DNA of 64,000 nucleotides, taken from Schistosoma mansoni. Taxonomy: Eukaryota; Platyhelminthes; Trematoda; Strigeidida; Schistosomatidae. The DNA lies in the NCBI RefSeq assembly GCF_000237925.1, contig NC_031495.1, forward strand, positions 1,256,407 through 1,320,406, given 5' to 3'. A model generated the notes under the pieces. It was not told where the DNA came from, made no database searches, and saw only the letters and a list, made by a program, of their open reading frames with translations. Position numbers and translations under genes: made by a program. Within the stretch, counting starts at the first letter, position 1; each line of letters opens with the position of its first letter. Positions 58,128 to 64,000 of this stretch are shown piece after piece.

Positions 58128-58530
58128 ATGAGATCATGAGTCAGTCGAAGCTAAACCACCATGGAAAACCTGGAAGCACTGGACGGCCATTTCGTCCTAT
58201 TGTGAGACTCCTCAGCAGTGCGCATCCCCGATCCCACCTCGTGAGACTCGAACCCAGGACCTACCGGTCTCGCACGCGAACACTTAACCGATGTTATTGT
58301 CTAACTTCAACCAATCCACGAAATTGCGCGAACATCTTCTATTGTGCTGAGGTAGACACCTGTCTCTACCTGACATAGAATAACTCCACTGGTCACGACT
58401 TCTCACTAGAACTCCAGGAATTACCTCATGGAGCCAGACACTAGGGAGCATAGAATGAAACGGCCGTCCAGTGCTTCCAGGTTCTCCATGGTGGTCTAGC
58501 TTCAACTGACTCATGATCTCATCTATAAAA
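58128..58530. repeat. Facing pair of family B SINEs
   Basis: A near-complete minus copy (58128-58320: tail, ribozyme, B box, head) faces a plus tail fragment (about 58450-58530). The outer ends are inverted repeats: GATCATGAGTCAGTCGAAGC against its near-complement at about 58498-58518, and CCACCATGGAAAACCTGG against CCAGGTTCTCCATGGTGG. Confidence 0.8.
58176..58221 (-). ncRNA. Hammerhead ribozyme, type I, family B
   Basis: On minus: stem I GCACTG/CAGTGC perfect, CTGAGGA, stem II GTCT...GGAC with one wobble, GAAA, stem III TGG/CCG, triplet GTC. This is one of the best B copies. Confidence 0.8.
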
Positions 58531-58799
58531 TTAAAAAAATCTCCACAAAACCTCCTTCTGGTAATTTTTTTGTTTTTAAAAAACTTCATATAATAAATTG
58601 AAAGTTTTGTTGAAAATATTAAACAAAACACAAAGTTAAAACACCATGTAATAAAACTAAATACTGAAATGTTAAATATACATTTTAAAATCAATTGCAT
58701 AATGTATATCTTTTGAAGTTTTGATTCATATCAATCTATGTATAGACCAATGGGTATTAATGTTATATCTTGCGGGTTTGTATCCCAATCGATAAATGA

Positions 58800-59090
58800 C
58801 TTGACGATACTGCCAATTAACATACAGTGAATTATCGATCGGACCAATGACTCAAAAAAACCTGTACGAGCATTCAAGAGTCTTTATTAGTCCTTGCTTC
58901 CCGCCTAAACTTTCATGTAAAATCCAGAACATTTATAACAGCCTCGGAGATATGGATCGTATATTTCAGACATACTGGGTTTATATACAAACCAAACAGA
59001 TCACATCGTACCATAAAATGGATAATAACATTTGCACAAGCTTTAGTCAAATGTGTTTGTGAATGTGGGAGATAGTAATTAATAGACTGG
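58800..59090 (-). repeat. Decayed copy of the solo-LTR family
   Basis: CATACTGGGTTTATATAC, CGTACCATAAAATGGA and AACATTTGCACAAGC match 8550-8620. Both ends are lost; at 59090 it abuts repeat R3. Confidence 0.7.
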
Positions 59091-59400
59091 ACCGGAGGAT
59101 CCACCTAAGGGAGTAGGAAAATCCTGATTCAAAACCAATGGTACATATGGGCTCCAGAACCCTGAGGGAACAAAAGACGTATTAATCTATGTTTGGTCAT
59201 CGGCTACGATGGAACTTCATCTCCTAACGTTGCTCCACTGCCTTGTGGATCAGACCTTTAGGTTGAAGGGTCGGGGAGTGGCCTCCCTAAGAAAACCACC
59301 TGTTTCGGTTTGGGCACCCGATTAGTATCCCAGTCCTCACAGAAATCATTCGATTTATGTGGTGCCTCCTTACATCAATGCTTTTGTGCTTGAATAAAAT
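59091..59400 (-). repeat. Unclassified repeat R3, minus copy
   Basis: Reverse complement of 35625-35940, with TTTTGTTCCCTCAGGG and GGTGCCCAAACCG conserved. Its 3' side is cut at the junction with the LTR fragment. Confidence 0.65.
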
Positions 59401-60483
59401 AAATAACATTTAAAAGAAAATAAAATGATATGAGAAACAATGACTTGATGGATTAGATCACGATTTGAAGAGTAATCATCTAACTTAGTCAATTAGTTAC
59501 ATTTGTTGATTATAAATGATTATTCGTATAGTATTGTAAATACCTTCACACAGTAAGTTATTGAACTAATCAGTGTTATATAATAATCAGTTCAAATAAT
59601 ACAAATCTGATTAGAAATAAACCATATAAAAATTGGTGTATTCATACATCATTTTGACTTATTTCTGAGGTCAAATAAATTCATATTAACAATCTTTTTG
59701 TTTTCTTTAAGCGTCGTTGGATTCGGGTTTTTCAGTACCGAACGTAGTCAATTCGGTATTCAACAGTGACAATTATAAGATAAACTTTCTAGCAGAAGTT
59801 TGAAATAAATTCATTTATTGACTGAAGATATTTCACAATCTATATACTGTTCTTGACCTCAATACCTTAATCTTATCGTCATTCTTCAGATATATGAACA
59901 TCAATCATTCAGTATAAAACAGAATTGTTACTATCAACGTTTATCATCCATGTTTAACTATTTTTTTTAGCAAAAAAAGTTCTAAACCGAAGACCATCTT
60001 TTGGTTGCATTTAAACACTGAAGGTCATATATGCTGTAACCTCAGTAGTTAAGTCATAATCTAAATGATCAGAGTTCAAAAACGATGTAAAAATTGATAA
60101 AAAAAGTTTGTTTCTGGTAATTCTTTTCAGTATATCAAAATCAATCGGGACAAACAGGAAATGTTAGATATGTGCAGTCAATCACTTAATGTTTCACAAA
60201 ACGCAATCCAAACAACAGAGATAGTTTATATTAATGTGATTATAATGGATTTAAATTACTCCTCTGATGATATTCAAGACTAAATCTCGATTAGTCTCAG
60301 TCAGCATCTTGGGCAGATTACATCGATATAGCCATTATATTACAAGTTATTTACAATCAATAGATTTTGGTTAACACTGGAATCTAGTTTATGTATTTCA
60401 TCCTATTTGGAGTACATCAGCTAAATATACTTGGTTACTACGTGTAAGATAAATGTTTATGCTTTATCTTACTATTTATTAAA
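59401..60483. other. AT-rich DNA with a decayed family A fragment
   Basis: The segment at about 60365-60445 (minus) keeps CACTGGAATCTAG, TTCATCCTATTTGGAG and CATCAGCTAAATATAC, an old family A ribozyme region. Nothing else was recognised. Confidence 0.4.
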
Positions 60484-60560
60484 TAGGACGAAACGGCCGT
60501 CCAGTGCTTCCATGTTTTTCATGGTGGTCTAGCTTCAATTGATTCATGATCTCAACTATA
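60484..60560 (+). repeat. Family B SINE 3' fragment
   Basis: Starts in the middle of the hammerhead (AATAGGACGAAACGGCCG) and runs to the tail end GATCTCAACTAT. Only the 3' half of the ribozyme is present. Confidence 0.75.
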
Positions 60561-60964
60561 TAAATTTAAGAAATTTATGCAATTAATATTTTAACCAATC
60601 AAAGATAATCAAAACAATATGAAATCTAATACGGCTTACTATAAGTTATCTTTCTTCTCTAATAATTACTCAAGGGTAGTTAGAATTCACTGAAGTGTTA
60701 TTCAGAAGGTTGACTAAATATCTCATCATGCATAAAATGAAGTTATCTATTAGTTTGTTTCTAGAAGATAAAGAGATTTCTTCTATCAGTTGATTTGAAG
60801 TAGTTATATCTTACAAATTTCTCTATAAAAATGTATAGCTTAAAACTGATTGTCTTAAAGTCTTACTTTTTCTTCTTCTTTTTGTTGTTATAGAAATCAC
60901 TTTATGATTTTCTATTTTATTTCTAATTCATACTACAATGTTTTCAATCTATCCATTCTATTAT

Positions 60965-61190
60965 GATAAGCAAAGATGGATAGTGGCTAGCAGTGGAATC
61001 CAGGACGCGCGTTTCGTCCTATTTGGGACTCGTCAGCTGGATATACCTACATCTCAGAGTTGATGTTCACTCTGGGACTCGAACCCAGTACCGTTCGCTT
61101 CAAACGCGCTCGCGTTATCCATTCGGCCATTGAGTCCTGATAGCCACTTGCTTGTGCGATGGGGTGAAGTTTAAATTCCATTCTATTGTA
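60965..61190 (-). repeat. Family A (Sm-alpha-like) tRNA-derived repeat
   Basis: Well-preserved copy. On minus it has the A box (GGCCGAATGGATAACGCG), the B box (GGTTCGAGTCCC), a hammerhead and a 3' end ATCTTTGCTTATC. Confidence 0.9.
60998..61042 (-). ncRNA. Hammerhead ribozyme, type I, family A, consensus copy
   Basis: Same 45 bases in core and stems as the copy at 13071: ATCCAG/CTGGAT, CTGACGA, GTCC...GGAC, GAAA, CGC/GCG, triplet GTC. Confidence 0.9.
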
Positions 61191-61205
61191 TTAAGAAAAG
61201 ATATA

Positions 61206-61349
61206 TGCTATATCGGTTGAGTATGTGCCCTGTTTGATACATGAATGTGATAAGACCGCCTATCAAAGAGCAGTGAATTTATTGATCGCCCAATGATGCA
61301 CAAAATCGTATGAGCAGTTACCATCCGTAATTCTCCACGGGATATAACA
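61206..61349 (-). mobile_element. Solo LTR with large internal deletion
   Basis: Keeps both ends of the 515-bp LTR (TGTTATATCCCGTG; ending TATAGCA) but lacks the middle 370 or so bases. ATATA flanks both sides (61201-61205, 61350-61354), though the region is AT-rich. It sits just beside the family A copy. Confidence 0.75.
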
Positions 61350-61407
61350 ATATACTTCTGTGTATATAGATATAACATGATCATTTATAAACAAATATTC
61401 CATACGA

Positions 61408-61800
61408 TTTCAGAGGCCTACTTGAACATCTAGGCTACCTATTCCAGTCATATAGATATTTCAACAAGTTATGTATATCTGTTGGTTTTAATACATCATT
61501 ATATCTATTAATCGCATAATCTATTCAAGTGAGTTTCTGAAATGTATACAACCTTTGATTGTGCAAGCTAGAAAAGGCCCAATCAAAGATATCGTAGTTG
61601 CTGGCGATATGTAGCGAAAAGAATGTACATTATTTAGATGTCGATTGACTGGACTGCTAACATCTTATTGGTGATCACTCAATATTTATCGTCAGGATCG
61701 ATCAAGAAGTAAGAAATGGAGACTTCTTGAAATATTTTGCGCTGAGAATTCTATACTGTATAAAAAATATATAGAATAAAGCCACTAATAATAATAAGCA
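61408..61800 (+). repeat. Unclassified interspersed repeat R5
   Basis: Second copy of the repeat at 53078, with about 40 extra bases in the middle (AGGCCCAATCAAAGATATCG). It ends in CACTAATAATAATAA. Confidence 0.7.
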
Positions 61801-62047
61801 TGTTTTTAAAGTAAACTAGAATGATATTTAATGAAACAAAAGGTATCTTTTTTATTAAAGTCTTGCTATAATCGTTCTTTTATGATCCCCCCCCCAAAAA
61901 TGAAAAAAAGAATGATAACTCCTACAGGAATTGATATTTTATAAGCACAGTCAAAAAAGAACAACAAACATGAGGTATTTCCTGGAGTTCTAGTGAGAAG
62001 CAGTGACCAATGGAGTTCAAACCACGTCTGTTGTGAGATAGTAACTC

Positions 62048-62240
62048 CCGGCTTAGTGGTTCTAGAGGTTTAGCGCTCGCGCGCGAGACTGATAGGTCCT
62101 GGGTTTGAGTCTCATGAGGCGGGATAGTGGATGCCCACTGCTGAGGAGCCCCATAATAGGATGAATCGGTCGTCCAGTGCTTCCAGGTTTTCAATGGTGG
62201 TCTAGCTTCAATTGACCCATGATTTCAACTGTGAAAATAC
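62048..62240 (+). repeat. Family B SINE, degenerate hammerhead
   Basis: Full-length head (TAGTGGTTCTAGAGG, GGTCCTGGGTTTGAGTC), ribozyme region 62135-62180 and tail. The ribozyme has GAAT instead of GAAA, so it should be inactive. Confidence 0.8.
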
Positions 62241-62314
62241 TAAATTCTCCACAAAACCCCCTCTGATTTAACAAAATTAATCAATGGTTTAACTGTTATA
62301 TGAAAAAACGAAAC

Positions 62315-62828
62315 TGTTATATCCCGTGGAGATTTATGAATGGTAACTTTGAGGATTATTTATGGACCAATATGATACGTATATTTCCTATTGTATAATT
62401 GGTAAGTAACTTAACTATTCACATTTATGTTCCTTTTATTATGAGCTTTATTTTGACCCATAGACTATTACTGTACGATTTACCATTCCTGAGTTATACC
62501 CAGTCTAATAATTACTGTTCCCCACATTCACAGCCACATTTGGCCATATCTTGTACAAATGTTATTTTCTATTTTATGGTACGATACAGTCTGTTTGATT
62601 TGTATATAAACCCAGTATGTTTGAGAATAATGATTCATATTGCAGAAGCTGTTATTGGCGTTTTGGACTTAACTGGCTGGGCTAGGCAGAAAGCAGGACT
62701 GATAAGTATTCAAGACTGCTCATACGGCTTTTGTGTATCATTGCTGTGATCGATAATTCATTCCTCTCTAATTGGTGGTCTTATAACGTCATATATATTA
62801 ACAGGCCACGCACTCATTCGATATAACA
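62315..62828 (+). mobile_element. Solo LTR, complete
   Basis: Starts TGTTATATCCCGTG and ends TATAACA; 514 bp. The flanks GAAAC and AAAAC are a near-duplication with one mismatch. An open frame of 116 codons (62399-62749) corresponds to the frame in the copy at 8338-8855. Confidence 0.8.
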
Positions 62829-62934
62829 AAAACAGTAAACCTTCATAAATAAAAACGAAAAAGAACAACCAAATAAATATTAACAGTAGAGAATAATGAA
62901 ATCTTGATTATTTCTTAATTTCAATTTAATTATA

Positions 62935-63105
62935 TTTTCATAGTTGAAATCATCAGTCAATTGAAGCTAGACCACAATGGAAAACCTGGAAACACTGGAC
63001 AACCGTCTCATCCTATTATGGGACTCCTCAGCAGTGGGTATCCATGATCCCAACTCAAGAGATTCGAACCCAGGATCTATCAGTCTCACGAGTGAAGAAA
63101 TGATA
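62935..63105 (-). repeat. Family B SINE, degenerate hammerhead
   Basis: Tail, ribozyme region (62992-63037) and B box (GATTCGAACCCAGG on plus) are present. The core has GAGA instead of GAAA and stem I is weakened. Confidence 0.75.
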
Positions 63106-63379
63106 AGAAAATAAATTCATGACCTTACAGATGAATATTTTAAATGAATGAATGAGTTAATACACTGATTTTTTTATTTCACTATTTTTATTTGAACATA
63201 AATACCTACATAAGTAGTAAAAAGAAAACAAGAAAATTTTTTTCTTATTTGTCCCTAGTAAAAAACTTGATACCTGTGGTTATGTAATATAATTATGGTT
63301 GTTAACTTGGAAATAAGATCATTGGTTACTATAGATTTAGTTTGAATAAAAGCTGTCAATAACTTGTAAAGTAAATATC

Positions 63380-63381
<2 letters not shown>

Positions 63382-63417
<36 letters not shown>

Positions 63418-63508
63418 CCCAGGACAGAGTGGGTTGGAGAATGCTGGTTGGCGGCCTATGCTCCATTGGGAGTAACAGGCATAAGTAAGTATATATATAT
63501 ATATATGT
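63382..63508 (+). mobile_element. RTE 3'-terminal fragment inside a TA microsatellite
   Basis: 63416-63490 matches the last 75 or so bases of the RTE (GGCCCAGGACAGAGTGGG to AACAGGCATAAGTAAG). It is flanked by about 17 TA units on the left and about 9 on the right. Confidence 0.85.
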
Positions 63509-64000
63509 CTGTATCATTTCCAATTACTAAAAAAAAAATGAAAAAAATGGAAATCTTGGAAATTCTCTTCTTTTTTTTTTGTAAGTTAATTAGGTCAAAA
63601 ATAGAATATGAAACTAGATAGTTTTTAATTTGAATTGATTAGTTCAGAAGGATATTTTACTTAAGAGGAAATAACTAATTGACATTTATTATCTAACTAG
63701 ATATGTAGAGTGTTCACGGTCACATGAAAAGGGAATATATATATATATATGTATATATATTCATTAGAGACTTCATTAGAAAATATCATGGAAGAGATAG
63801 AGATTTTGATGATAGGATAGTCATGTAAGAACTACTTGTCACGCAAGAATTATCCTAAAAGAAAAATTTATTTTAATTACTTCATTAAATGATAATAAAT
63901 ACGTAGTAGTATCGTCTTAATTTATTTAGTAGTAAACGTTTTTAAGAATAAGTCATGATTTAGTAGAGTGTCTTAGATAACTAATCTTTACATTTTAGGG
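63509..64000. other. AT-rich DNA, nothing recognised
   Basis: Includes another short TA run near 63738-63760. No coding or repeat signal was recognised. Confidence 0.35.

Overview
The window is AT-rich animal nuclear DNA and most probably comes from a blood fluke of the genus Schistosoma. Four things point there: tRNA-related repeats that carry hammerhead ribozymes of the Sm-alpha type, an RTE-clade LINE ending in a TAAG-type tail, 35-37 bp micro-introns in a ribosomal protein gene, and small exons separated by kilobase introns full of retroelements. The species cannot be fixed from the sequence alone. There are no operons, rRNA genes, canonical tRNA genes or CRISPR arrays.

Five host genes are supported. 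(1) Two plus-strand exons (543-899, 2011-2399) belong to an acidic protein with an engrailed-homology-1-like motif; its 3' part is not visible. (2) A complete RPL37A (eL43) gene lies at 27531-27917 on plus, with four exons and three micro-introns, the first apparently GC-AG. (3) A complete DCN1-like (DCUN1D) cullin-neddylation gene runs on minus from 41776 to 32485 in seven exons whose phases all match. (4) A single-exon TMEM216-like ciliary transition-zone gene at 41945-42397 on plus sits head-to-head with DCUN1D across only 168 bp. (5) The 3' half of a cyclic-nucleotide-gated channel alpha-type gene lies on minus at 57168-48427: C-linker, nucleotide-binding domain, and a long tail exon with a coiled coil and polyQ. 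Its membrane-pore exons are not seen here.

The rest is largely mobile DNA. At 15.0-25.0 kb there is a stack: a decayed CR1/jockey-like LINE (plus), a 3'-truncated Ty3/Gypsy element inserted into it in reverse (17.3-20.0 kb), and a near full-length but inactivated RTE LINE (21812-25005) with a 13-nt target-site duplication. Further RTE fragments lie near 9.7, 30.8, 50.3, 56.4 and 63.4 kb. One solo-LTR family has two full copies, one internally deleted copy and one decayed copy.

The most notable feature is the set of short tRNA-derived repeats. Three families (here A, B and C) each carry their own version of a minimal hammerhead ribozyme directly downstream of a tRNA-like promoter region. The three differ in stem I, stem II or core spacer, yet keep the same architecture and a very short stem III. 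Family A corresponds to the known Sm-alpha element; B and C look like separate families with the same design. One family-A copy spans a monomer-monomer junction, which suggests multimeric or circular intermediates.
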